This document shows positions 7,151 through 14,707 of a stretch of DNA of 29,430 bases, in pieces (the stretch's first letter is position 1; each line of letters begins with the position of its first letter). This DNA comes from Methanosarcina baikalica. GTDB lineage: Archaea; Halobacteriota; Methanosarcinia; Methanosarcinales; Methanosarcinaceae. The stretch lies in the NCBI RefSeq assembly GCF_031461075.1, contig NZ_JAVKPK010000048.1:1-29430 (forward strand), in the 5' to 3' direction. The translations under genes and the position numbers were made by a program. The notes under the pieces were generated by a model. It was not told where the DNA came from and searched no databases. It worked only from the letters and a program-made list of their open reading frames with translations.

Positions 7151-7238
7151 GTTATGAATTTAGCTTCCTCAAATATCCCATATGATCGTTTTATGCAGAG
7201 AAGTTATAAATTTAGATTCTCCAAATATCCTGCATGAT
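7151..7238 (-). repeat. Two 36-bp imperfect direct repeats upstream of the 36-aa ORF
   Basis: 7151-7186 and 7203-7238 match at most positions (plus strand: GTTATGAATTTAGCTTCCTC versus GTTATAAATTTAGATTCTCC, then AAATATCCCATATGAT versus AAATATCCTGCATGAT), period 52. Read on the minus strand, each contains CTAAATTYATAAC, a TATA-like stretch, so they could be duplicated promoters or regulator sites. Confidence 0.6.
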
Positions 7239-7423
7239 ATACTAGTATATTAGCTTTATAAATAACCATGTATATTCTAAATTTATTTCAAATGACAAAA
7301 CAAATCAAAAATTAGTGTTTAAGTTTTAATGCAAAATATAAAAGATATAGCGAAAAATGTAGTTTCTTGTCCGAATCTTCGGAAACCGGCACAGAGTCGA
7401 CGCAAAAAAACTATAAAAATTTA

Positions 7424-7452
7424 TAGCAACATTTTAAGGTAAAACGTTGCTA
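7424..7452 (+). other. Strong hairpin next to a TATA-like sequence
   Basis: TAGCAACATTTT pairs with AAAACGTTGCTA across a 5-base loop (AAGGT), a 12-bp stem with one mismatch. The sequence just before it is CTATAAAAATTTATAG, which is TATA-like. It may be the 5' end of an unannotated transcript, a regulator site, or an end of a degraded mobile element. Confidence 0.4.
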
Positions 7453-7975
7453 TCCCAAAATAAAAAGTATAATAAAATATTTCAGTAATTCCTTTCAATA
7501 TTGAAAATAAAATTGGTTTGTGGATAATCTCTTTTATTACCTGAAGTTCCACTCCAAAAATGAACATTTCAAGATTTTTGCCTATGCATCTCTATGCCAG
7601 ATTGTTCCATAGTATATAGGAATATACTTGTTTACTCCGACTACCGCTCGATTAAGTGTGAAATAATGTTTAGGAACACATAGTACGCTTAAAAATAATC
7701 CTCAAGAGGCTCTATTATACTGACCTCTATTTCATTTTCTGGTTAACATGGTAACTTCCATGGATTAAATTTCAGTTTAGATGGTTTGGGCTTACTCTAA
7801 AGCTTATGGTTGAACGTTTTGGATATGGCTAGACTAATACATTAGAGGCATTTTAAAAGCGTTTTGTTGGATTAGTTCTGTTTGATTACTTTCTGGTATT
7901 TGTGATTTTACAGAACGTTCGGTACATTGCAAATTTTAATATATTGTTTGTTCTTTTTCGGTTTAAAGTTCGAGA

Positions 7976-7990
7976 GATAATTATACAAAT
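7976..7990 (+). promoter_or_regulatory. Candidate TATA box for dinB
   Basis: ATAATTATACAAATC lies about 25-35 bases before ATG 8012. No ribosome binding site is visible between it and the ATG (the bases before the ATG are a T run), so a leaderless or nearly leaderless transcript is likely. Confidence 0.4.
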
Positions 7991-8011
7991 CTTCCCAGCC
8001 TATTTTTTTCA

Positions 8012-9109
8012 ATGCAGCGTGTCGTTCTCCATGTGGATATGGACTATTTTTATGCAGCCATTGAGGAGCGGGAAAACCCTGAGCTTCAGGGAAAAGCAGT
8101 TGTGATTTGCATGCTTTCCGGACGGAGCGAGCTGAGTGGAGCTGTAAGTACCTGCAATTATGTCGCGCGAGAGGCCGAGATCAGGGCGGGTATGCCCTGT
8201 TCGAGGGCAAAAAAGCTGAGTCCCGATGCCGTCTTTTTGCCTGTCAGGAAGGACTTCTACACCTCGGTTTCGGACAGGATTATGGAAATTCTCAGGAGTT
8301 ATGCAGACGTCAGGGAGAATGGAGATGCCTTTGAGCAAATCAGTATTGATGAAGCATTCCTGGAGATTACAGAGAAAACAGGCTGGGACTTTAGCCTTGC
8401 TTTTGACATAGGAAACCAAATTAAGAAGGAAATAAAAGAAAGAGAAAAGCTGACCTGTTCTGTGGGGATAGGGCCGAATAAGCTTATCGCCAAGATGGCT
8501 TCCTCTGTAAAAAAACCCAACGGGATCACAGTCGTAAGTCCAGACAGGCTTGAGAGTTTTCTCTGGCCTCTCAAAGTGTCCAAACTCTGGGGAATCGGGG
8601 ACATAACTGCAGGAAAACTGCAGGAAATGGGCATATTTACAATAAAAGACCTTGCCGAACACGATGTTATCGACCTGGTTTCCACCTTTGGAAAAACCCG
8701 CGGAATCTGGCTTAAACAGGCTGCGGCAGGAATCGACGATTCTCCCCTGAAAGAAAGGGGAGGCTCCGAACAGATCGGGCGGATTGCAACGCTGCCCGAA
8801 GATACCCTCGATATTAAGCTGATTTTCCCTCTTCTTGACAGGCTGGCAGGAGACGTAATCTCAAAACTTGGTTCAAGGGAACTTTCCTTCAGGGTTGTAA
8901 CCGTTACGGTCATAAATTCAAATTTCAGGATGTATACAAAAAGCCGTACGCTAAACCATCCTGCTTATTCAAAGGAAGTCCTTCTCGAAGTGGCTCGCGA
9001 AATCCTCCATGCTTTCCTTTCGGAAAGCCAGGCTGAATTCAGGCGTGTAGGAGTCAGAGTAGGAGAACTCCAGAAAAGGACAGGTCAAAAAAGTCTTTTT
9101 GATTATTGA
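8012..9109 (+). CDS. dinB: DNA polymerase IV (Y-family translesion polymerase)
   Basis: A 365-residue Y-family polymerase that copies past damaged bases. The palm metal ligands are visible: D9 in HVDMDYFYAAIEE, and D113-E114 in SIDEAFLEIT. The steric and nucleotide-binding region CNYVAREAEIRAGMP follows the family, and the helix-hairpin-helix part is GIGPNKLIAKMASS plus KLWGIGDITAGKLQEMGI. The last seven residues, QKSLFDY, are a PCNA-interacting box (Q-x-x-L-F-x-Y), so the polymerase is recruited by the archaeal sliding clamp. The length is normal for Dbh/Dpo4-type enzymes. It stands alone, convergent with the following minus-strand gene. The ATG at 8012 aligns with the usual family start. 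Confidence 0.95.
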   Translation: MQRVVLHVDMDYFYAAIEERENPELQGKAVVICMLSGRSELSGAVSTCNYVAREAEIRAGMPCSRAKKLSPDAVFLPVRKDFYTSVSDRIMEILRSYADVRENGDAFEQISIDEAFLEITEKTGWDFSLAFDIGNQIKKEIKEREKLTCSVGIGPNKLIAKMASSVKKPNGITVVSPDRLESFLWPLKVSKLWGIGDITAGKLQEMGIFTIKDLAEHDVIDLVSTFGKTRGIWLKQAAAGIDDSPLKERGGSEQIGRIATLPEDTLDIKLIFPLLDRLAGDVISKLGSRELSFRVVTVTVINSNFRMYTKSRTLNHPAYSKEVLLEVAREILHAFLSESQAEFRRVGVRVGELQKRTGQKSLFDY

Positions 9110-9162
9110 GTTTTGCCCCATTGAGATTTATGTTTACCTCTACTTTAGGTACCGAAAGGATT

Positions 9163-9247
9163 GGTTCCTCGCAGTAACTGGTTCCTCGCAGTAACTGGTT
9201 TCTCACAGTAACTGGTTTCTCACAGTAACTGGTTCCTTAAAGTAATT
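9163..9247. repeat. Five 17-bp tandem repeats between convergent genes
   Basis: The unit GGTTCCTCGCAGTAACT occurs twice exactly (9163-9196), then twice as GGTTTCTCACAGTAACT (9197-9230), then once in decayed form (9231-9247). It lies in the 180-base gap between dinB and the PAPS-reductase-like gene. The pairwise identity pattern suggests stepwise duplication. Confidence 0.85.
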
Positions 9248-9290
9248 TCTGCAAATTATTTTTGCTTTCACTTGCGGCAGCCGAAAAAAT

Positions 9291-11195
9291 TTAGATGAAT
9301 TTTATAAGCGGACAGACTTCGATACACGCCCCGCAGTGAATACAGTTTTCTCTGATCCTTACCCTCTTTTCTTTTATTTCAATCGCATTGTGCTCACAGT
9401 GGCCCATGCAAATCCCGCACCCCTGGCAGAGCAAAGCCCTTCTTACCGAGAATTCAACCATTCTCATAAGCTTTTTCAGCACCTTTTCGTTTTCGCTTCT
9501 CCCGTTTACATTTCCCGAGGCAAATACCTGCGCTCTGGACTCTCCGAAGGCGACCGACGCAGCACCTTCTATAAAAGAAACATTCCCGATCGGGTTAAGC
9601 ATTCCGCTTTCTTCCAGGGTTTCTATATCTATTGCCTGCCCGAAACTTCCGTCCGCAGACATTCCTCCTGCCTTGCAGGGTCTGTATCCGGTTGCAACCT
9701 CAAAATGGAGTTCCTTCGGGGCTTCCTGGGATGGGATCAGGGAAATTCCTTTTTTCTCCGCAAGTTCCTGGAGAACCCGCGGATATCGTTTGTAACGCCA
9801 TAAGCCGTACTTTACCCATTCAGGGGAGAGCCCCATTCGCTCTGCATAGTCAAGGAGGTGAGAATTGAGTTTATTCGCAAGCTCAGGATGGCTTTCTTTT
9901 AGTTGTAAAAAGTCGGCAAGGGACGAAGAAGGGCAGAGCCAGCACCCCATCCGGTCATAACCCTTCTCATAAGCCGGATTGTAAGGAGCTTTTGTCCTGA
10001 AAAGGTAAAGCCAGATATGAAGAGCTGTCCATTCCTGTATCGGAGAAGCTCCTACCTGGTTTCCTACCCAGGGATTTTTCCAGACTTTCTTGCTAATTGA
10101 ACGGGCATGGGATTCATACTGGCGCTGTCCTATGAAACTCAGGCAGCCTCCATCATAGTTTTCATCAATTAGCCGGGCAATAGGCCCAAGTTTGCAGATC
10201 TTGCAGCACCAGCGGGTGTCCATGGTAGGAGGGCCAAAAACGTTTATCGAATCCCAAAAAGAATTTCCTGCACTTGCAGTCCTGAGCTCTTTTCCATAGT
10301 ACTCGGTGACCTTTTTGACGTTTTCAAGGGTTTCCGGGAATTCAAGCCCAGTATCTGCAAACATGATTTCGTAATCATCCAGAGTCTCATCAACTAGCTG
10401 GAGCACAGCAAGGCTATCCTTACCCCCTGAATAGGACACGCTGACCGTCATGTTCATGCTCTCTGCGACATTTTTTATGAAAGTGTGGGAATTTTCTATC
10501 ATAGTGTCCAGAATTTTTTCGTTGGCTTTTACGGCATCTTCCCAGCTCTGCCCGGCAGAATTTATCTTTTGAGGCTTTGGCTCTCCGCTCCAGCGCGGTT
10601 TTACTGCATTCCCGCGTTTTTCCTCACACATTTCCTTTCCCGCCATTCGGGCACGCCCACAGCAGATTACTTCTCCTGCAGGGTTCAGGACAACGACCTC
10701 ATCTTCTTTCCTTATTTCGGGATCTGCATCAAGAACACCAGGCGCCAGAACACTTGCTCCCTTTTTGAGAATAAAAGGTACAATTTCCTGCTCGATAACA
10801 ACCCATTTCTTCAGGCCTTTTATATCCCTGCCCTGGAAAAGCCTTCTTGCCCCTTCAAGCCTGGGCAGCAGGACCCATTCACAGCTCTCAATTTCGAACC
10901 TGAGAGACGCAAGGACTTCCCCATCGACTATAATCTCGTCCATGCGGTCTTCATATGGAGCTTTATTTAACACTACAAGGTGACCTTCGGATATGAGTGG
11001 AGCATTGAACTGTTTTTCAGAAACAGAGTTTATGCGTTTTATATCATAATCAAAAGCAGGGCGAATATCCCCTGGTGGGGTGACCTCTACCTTTTTTGTA
11101 TTTTTCCCGCATCCGCACCTTTTTCCGAGTACAGGCACATTACAGGCCTCGCACCAGTGCAGAAGCATTTTGCCGAGATATGCTGGTCTGGACAT
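9291..11195 (-). CDS. PAPS/APS reductase-family PP-loop protein with zinc ribbon, PUA-like domain and C-terminal ferredoxin
   Basis: A 634-residue multidomain protein. Order: a zinc ribbon (C15-x2-C18, C27-x-C29); a PUA-like RNA-binding domain (about 130-190, KKWVVIEQEIVPFILKKGAS); the PP-loop nucleotide-binding domain with SGGKDS at 256-261; a CCKIC motif at 330-334 and CWLC at 418-421, the CC...CxxC arrangement that binds a [4Fe-4S] cluster in APS reductases; and a 2x[4Fe-4S] ferredoxin at 590-628 (C-x2-C-x2-C-x3-C twice). The family is annotated as PAPS reductase/FAD synthetase-like in methanogens. The PUA domain suggests an RNA substrate, so sulfur or other chemistry on tRNA is as likely as sulfate reduction. 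This is inference. The ATG at 11195 has no clear ribosome binding site. Confidence 0.85.
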   Translation of the reverse strand: MSRPAYLGKMLLHWCEACNVPVLGKRCGCGKNTKKVEVTPPGDIRPAFDYDIKRINSVSEKQFNAPLISEGHLVVLNKAPYEDRMDEIIVDGEVLASLRFEIESCEWVLLPRLEGARRLFQGRDIKGLKKWVVIEQEIVPFILKKGASVLAPGVLDADPEIRKEDEVVVLNPAGEVICCGRARMAGKEMCEEKRGNAVKPRWSGEPKPQKINSAGQSWEDAVKANEKILDTMIENSHTFIKNVAESMNMTVSVSYSGGKDSLAVLQLVDETLDDYEIMFADTGLEFPETLENVKKVTEYYGKELRTASAGNSFWDSINVFGPPTMDTRWCCKICKLGPIARLIDENYDGGCLSFIGQRQYESHARSISKKVWKNPWVGNQVGASPIQEWTALHIWLYLFRTKAPYNPAYEKGYDRMGCWLCPSSSLADFLQLKESHPELANKLNSHLLDYAERMGLSPEWVKYGLWRYKRYPRVLQELAEKKGISLIPSQEAPKELHFEVATGYRPCKAGGMSADGSFGQAIDIETLEESGMLNPIGNVSFIEGAASVAFGESRAQVFASGNVNGRSENEKVLKKLMRMVEFSVRRALLCQGCGICMGHCEHNAIEIKEKRVRIRENCIHCGACIEVCPLIKFI

Positions 11196-11401
11196 GTCAT
11201 GCAGATTGAGAGAGGTTCACCTTTAAAAGGGTTTGGCTTCTCATCCGGGTTTCCTTACATTCTCTTAATAAGTTCCTGGGTACATGTGTCTCGGTACATG
11301 TGCCTTACATGTGACTTATCCGTGTCCACCTTTCAGATATTTCAAAAATAAGAGTAACATAATTATATCGAATGCAAAATATGAGGTATTGGGGAAACTT
11401 C

Positions 11402-11689
11402 ATGGTAGTCATAAAAGAAATCGATTCTGTAGCATTCGGAAAAATCCTTACAATCCTTTACGGAACAATGGGTTTCGTTTTCGGACTTGTCACAACAATC
11501 GCTGCTTTTATGGGATTTTCGATGCCAAAAAAATTCGGGATCTTTTCCTTGATTTTCGGGAAATGGGCTGTACTCAGTTTACCTGTATTTTATGGAGTAT
11601 CTGGATATCTCATAGGACTTATTGCGGCTAGCCTTTACAATTCTTCAGTGGGCTCAAAAAAAGGCTTCAAGGTGGAGCTCTTGCGCTGA
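11402..11689 (+). CDS. Small two-helix membrane protein
   Basis: A 95-residue protein. A short N-terminal segment, VVIKEIDSVAFGKILTILYG, is followed by TM1 (TMGFVFGLVTTIAAFMGF), a loop with FGKWAV, and TM2 (LSLPVFYGVSGYLIGLIAAS), with a charged tail. The arrangement resembles DUF3566-like proteins, but I cannot assign it with certainty. The ATG at 11402 is preferred over 11372 because GGGG lies 7 bases upstream. It is divergent from the PAPS-reductase-like gene and convergent with the Cas4-like gene. Confidence 0.7.
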   Translation: MVVIKEIDSVAFGKILTILYGTMGFVFGLVTTIAAFMGFSMPKKFGIFSLIFGKWAVLSLPVFYGVSGYLIGLIAASLYNSSVGSKKGFKVELLR

Positions 11690-11785
11690 GTATATGGTTT
11701 CATAGAAAAAAACTTAAATTACTGGTCTTTAGTGCCTTGATAGTTTACCTTTTAGTACTCTTGTAGGTTAATTCTTTTAATTCCT

Positions 11786-11868
11786 GCCTCTTTTCTACTA
11801 TTCTGCTTTGATTCTCGCCTCTTTTTTATTATACTGCTTGATTCTCACCTCTTCTTCTATCATCCTGT
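11786..11868 (+). terminator. Pyrimidine-rich tandem repeat between convergent genes, possible terminator
   Basis: Three imperfect units of about 30 bp: GCCTCTTTTCTACTATTCTG.., GCCTCTTTTTTATTATACTG.., ACCTCTTCTTCTATCATCCT... The plus strand is strongly pyrimidine-rich with several T runs. Archaeal termination depends on U-rich tracts, so this could end the 11402 transcript. Function is inferred. Confidence 0.45.
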
Positions 11869-11893
11869 AACCTTTTTCTCATTCATTCCCGGT

Positions 11894-12712
11894 TCAGAAA
11901 AATTTCGACATTAGAGACGAACCCGGTATACAATGTTCTAAAAAATTACATTCTTTACAGGATTTATCTTCTTTTCTCCCGGGCATGAATCCGGCTTTTA
12001 TTTTTTCCACATTTCTGCCTATTTGAAGAACTTCCCGTCTATCTGAACTTCGAATAATTACTTTCCGGAGCAGGCCGAAACTTACATATTCCACAAAAGC
12101 AAAAGGCACTTCCTTCCCATTCTCGGCTTCAAGAAGAAGGATAAGAGCTGCGGCATGAATCCGGTCAGAAGCCCATACCCCCTGCTCAGGGCAGTTTCCG
12201 GACTTTATGATTGACGGAACCTGTGTGCCCTCAAAACAAACCAGTTTGGATGGGACACCTTTAAGGTTGAGTTTTCCTGATGAAAGAAATGGCTCGGTTT
12301 TAACAGGTGTGAGTGCCGCAAGCATAGGGTCTTTCCCATATTCTTCAAGTGCACTTAGAAGGTTAGCTGCAATTTCGGGAATTTTAGCTCTTGCCCGCAC
12401 CTCTCCTTCATCGAGAATCTCCTTCGCAATACCTGCAAGTTCTCGCGGAAACATAATGGGCAGGTCTCTATATGTCTGTGCAAGGGAAATTTCCAGTTCT
12501 TTACAGAGGTTATCGGCATTTAACGAACACTCCTTCACAATTTCTGGGTAAGTCAGGGAGAGTTCTTTCAGGAGCATTCGTTCGAGCCTTAAAGCGTTTA
12601 TTTCCGGGAGCAGTTCAAAGCCCCTACTGACAAAGTATACCTTTCTCGGACAGTTAATATATAAAACAATATCCGAGACATTTATCTCTGGATTAGTTGA
12701 CTCGGTGGGCAT
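11894..12712 (-). CDS. Cas4-like (RecB-family, Fe-S) protein with degraded nuclease core
   Basis: A 272-residue protein. The frame of a Cas4/DUF83 protein is recognisable: an N-terminal 'S-D-I-x-x-Y-x-x-C-P-R-K-x-Y-F' (C21), a central KTEPFLSSGKLNLKGVPSKL, VPSIIKSGNCPEQ, then RIHAAALILLLEAENG, and a C-terminal cysteine cluster CKECNFLEHC (C252, C255, C261). The four Cys would hold a [4Fe-4S] cluster. In active members the central motif is G-x-x-D and the next is E-x-K, followed by a Q-x-x-x-Y helix. Here these read GVPS (S155), SIIK (I168/I169 before K170) and IHAAAL. The catalytic Asp, Glu and the Gln/Tyr therefore appear to be lost. No CRISPR array or other cas gene is in the window. It is divergent from the mevalonate-operon regulator. 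Confidence 0.75.
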   Translation of the reverse strand: MPTESTNPEINVSDIVLYINCPRKVYFVSRGFELLPEINALRLERMLLKELSLTYPEIVKECSLNADNLCKELEISLAQTYRDLPIMFPRELAGIAKEILDEGEVRARAKIPEIAANLLSALEEYGKDPMLAALTPVKTEPFLSSGKLNLKGVPSKLVCFEGTQVPSIIKSGNCPEQGVWASDRIHAAALILLLEAENGKEVPFAFVEYVSFGLLRKVIIRSSDRREVLQIGRNVEKIKAGFMPGRKEDKSCKECNFLEHCIPGSSLMSKFF

Positions 12713-12851
12713 CAGATACTAATTTCTTTTACAAGTGTTATAAATTTTTGCGACAGATTACTGTACCTCAACACAAAAAGTTCTGCGACAATCGTCGAAC
12801 TCATATTCGTTAGATATATATGCTAATGTTTCCTCTTAGGGTACGTAAGTC
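12713..12851. promoter_or_regulatory. Divergent promoter region between the Cas4-like gene and the HTH regulator
   Basis: A TATA-like TTAGATATATATGC at 12810-12823 lies about 30 bases before the HTH start. Upstream, TGCGACA occurs at 12749-12755 and at 12784-12790, 35 bases apart. The second copy is part of CGACAATCGTCG (12786-12797), a CGAC/GTCG inverted repeat with a 4-base spacer, a candidate operator, perhaps for autoregulation. Confidence 0.4.
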
Positions 12852-13592
12852 ATGACATACAATGAATCCTCAGAAAATCTGCGTAACCGTTTGGCGGAAA
12901 AAATGGCTGGAGATATTACTCTTTCAGAAAAACCTGGAGAGTCACTCAAAAAATGGAGATCGAACTTCGAAATATCCCAGACAGATATTGCAAATTACCT
13001 TAAGGTTTCCCCCTCTGTTATCAGCGATTATGAAAGCGGGAGACGGAAGTCTCCAGGAACACTAATCATAAAAAAAATCGTAGAATCTATTCTCGAGATC
13101 GATATGGATCGGGGAAGCAAAAAAATTCACGCTTATGAGTCAATACTCAACGCCGAAAATAGTACTAAATCCATTTACTCAACATATGAGTATACACTCC
13201 CGATACAGCTTGCGAAATTGGTTAACCTTATCGAAGGAGAGGTCGTCTATAAAGGAGTGGAGAGACCTCTTTATGGTTTCTCTGTTGTCGACAGCCAGAG
13301 GGCCATTCTGGAACTTTCTTCCCACGAGTTCCAGAAGCTCTACGGATGGAGTACGGACAGGGCCATGGTCTTTACGAAGGTCAGTACCGGGAAATCCCCA
13401 CTGGTAGCCATCCGGGTTACCAACCTCAAACCCGGCGCTGTGGTACTTCACGGGCTTCGAAAAGAAGAAGTCGAACCTGTTGCAATCAAGATGGCGGAAG
13501 TCGACCGTATCCCCCTGGTCGCAACTACAATGGACCTCGACCAGATTGTCCAGTTACTGAGAAAATACAGTCAATACTATGCCAGGGAATGA
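12852..13592 (+). CDS. HTH (XRE-type) transcriptional regulator linked to the mevalonate operon
   Basis: A 246-residue protein. Residues 35-90 contain a Cro/CI-type helix-turn-helix: SLKKWRSNFEISQTDIANYL, then KVSPSVISDYESGRRKSPGT. The recognition helix is SPSVISDYESGRR. The remaining 150 residues (from about LPIQLAKLVNLIEGEVVYKG to the end) form a conserved C-terminal domain that I know from archaeal regulators of the COG1709 kind. Its ligand is not known; sensing of a metabolite is inferred. The stop is 48 bases before the HMG-CoA synthase start on the same strand, which supports co-transcription and control of the pathway genes. The start at ATG 12852 sits shortly after the TATA-like box, with only a weak AGGGT site upstream. 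Confidence 0.85.
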   Translation: MTYNESSENLRNRLAEKMAGDITLSEKPGESLKKWRSNFEISQTDIANYLKVSPSVISDYESGRRKSPGTLIIKKIVESILEIDMDRGSKKIHAYESILNAENSTKSIYSTYEYTLPIQLAKLVNLIEGEVVYKGVERPLYGFSVVDSQRAILELSSHEFQKLYGWSTDRAMVFTKVSTGKSPLVAIRVTNLKPGAVVLHGLRKEEVEPVAIKMAEVDRIPLVATTMDLDQIVQLLRKYSQYYARE

Positions 13593-13640
13593 AACCCCTG
13601 AATACTGACGCCCTGAAACACTCAAAAACAGGTGAAAACA

Positions 13641-14690
13641 ATGACTATTGGAATAGTATCTTACGGTGCTTATGTTCCCAGATACCGTATAAAAATCGAG
13701 GAAATTGCCCGGCTCTGGGGTGATAACGCAGAGGCTCTTAAAAATGGCCTTATGGTATATGAAAAATCCGTGCCTGATGTCGATGAAGACGCAGCAACCA
13801 TAGCTGTGGAAGCGGCAAGATATGCAATGGCAAGAAGCGGAGTCGATCCCAGCAGGATAGGGGCAGTATACACGGGTTCGGAGAGTCATCCCTATGCCGT
13901 AAAGCCGACAAGTACGATTGTTGCCCAGGCTATAGGAGCGACCCCCAACATGACTGCAGCAGACTTCGAATTTGCCTGTAAGGCAGGGACAGCCGCAGTC
14001 CAGGCTTGCATGGGATTGGTGGGCTCAGGGATGATCGATCTGGGCCTGGCCATAGGAGCAGACGTTTCCCAGGGAGCCCCAGGTGACGCCCTTGAGTACA
14101 CTGCAGCTGCAGGCGGAGTTGCCTGTCTCCTCGGAAGAAAAGAGTCCGAGATTGCCGCAATCATTGAGGGCACTTATTCTTTTACAACTGACACCCCTGA
14201 CTTCTGGAGAAGGGAAGGAATGCCTTACCCTGAGCACGGAGGCCGCTTTACAGGAGAGCCAGGTTATTTCAAGCATGTAATTAACGGCGCAAAAGGCCTT
14301 CTGGATAAACTTGGGACAAAGCCTGAAGATTATGATTATGCGGTTTTCCACCAGCCAAATGGTAAGTTTCCGAGCAAAGCCGCAAAAATGCTGGGTTTCA
14401 CCAGAACCCAGATTACTCCCGGACTTGTGGTTCCAAAGATCGGGAATACGTATTCAGCTTCCTGCCTTATGGGAATTGCCGCAACTCTGGATCAGGCAAA
14501 ACCAGGGGATAGGATTTTTGCAACTGCTTTCGGGTCTGGAGCAGGATCCGACGCTTTTAGCATAACAGTTACAGATAGGATCGAAGAAATCCAAAACAGG
14601 GCTCCGACAGTTTCCGAACTGATTAAAAATCCTATATATATCGACTACGCAAGGTATGCCAGGCATAAAGGTAAGATTCGCCTGGCCTGA
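13641..14690 (+). CDS. Hydroxymethylglutaryl-CoA synthase (archaeal type)
   Basis: A 349-residue protein that condenses acetyl-CoA with acetoacetyl-CoA to give HMG-CoA, the second step of the mevalonate pathway toward archaeal lipid isoprenoids. Catalytic residues of this thiolase-fold enzyme are visible: E81 in YTGSESHPYAVKPT, the nucleophile C113 in ADFEFACKAGTAA, and H237 in YAVFHQPNGKFP. The start at ATG 13641 (MTIGIVSYGAYVPRYR) follows AGGTGAAAACA; the upstream in-frame GTG at 13632 is part of that site. It is 17 bases upstream of the thiolase gene in the same operon. In archaea the protein forms a complex with thiolase and DUF35 that passes acetoacetyl-CoA between active sites. Confidence 0.95.
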   Translation: MTIGIVSYGAYVPRYRIKIEEIARLWGDNAEALKNGLMVYEKSVPDVDEDAATIAVEAARYAMARSGVDPSRIGAVYTGSESHPYAVKPTSTIVAQAIGATPNMTAADFEFACKAGTAAVQACMGLVGSGMIDLGLAIGADVSQGAPGDALEYTAAAGGVACLLGRKESEIAAIIEGTYSFTTDTPDFWRREGMPYPEHGGRFTGEPGYFKHVINGAKGLLDKLGTKPEDYDYAVFHQPNGKFPSKAAKMLGFTRTQITPGLVVPKIGNTYSASCLMGIAATLDQAKPGDRIFATAFGSGAGSDAFSITVTDRIEEIQNRAPTVSELIKNPIYIDYARYARHKGKIRLA

Positions 14691-14707
14691 AAACGGGGTG
14701 AAATAAA

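Larger units (their letters stand above)
7118..8011. other. Long intergenic region between the 36-aa ORF and dinB
   Basis: About 890 AT-rich bases. It contains the direct repeats at 7151-7238 and the hairpin at 7424-7452. No ORF here has both a ribosome binding site and coding character; an sRNA or long leader cannot be excluded. Confidence 0.45.

Noticed and set aside
1673..7921. AGAACGTTCGG at 1675-1685 and again near 7911-7921, like an SOS-type box ahead of dinB
   Set aside because: GAACGTTC lacks the spacer of bacterial LexA sites, archaea have no LexA, and one copy is in a gene-free region. Two 11-bp matches in 29 kb can occur by chance.
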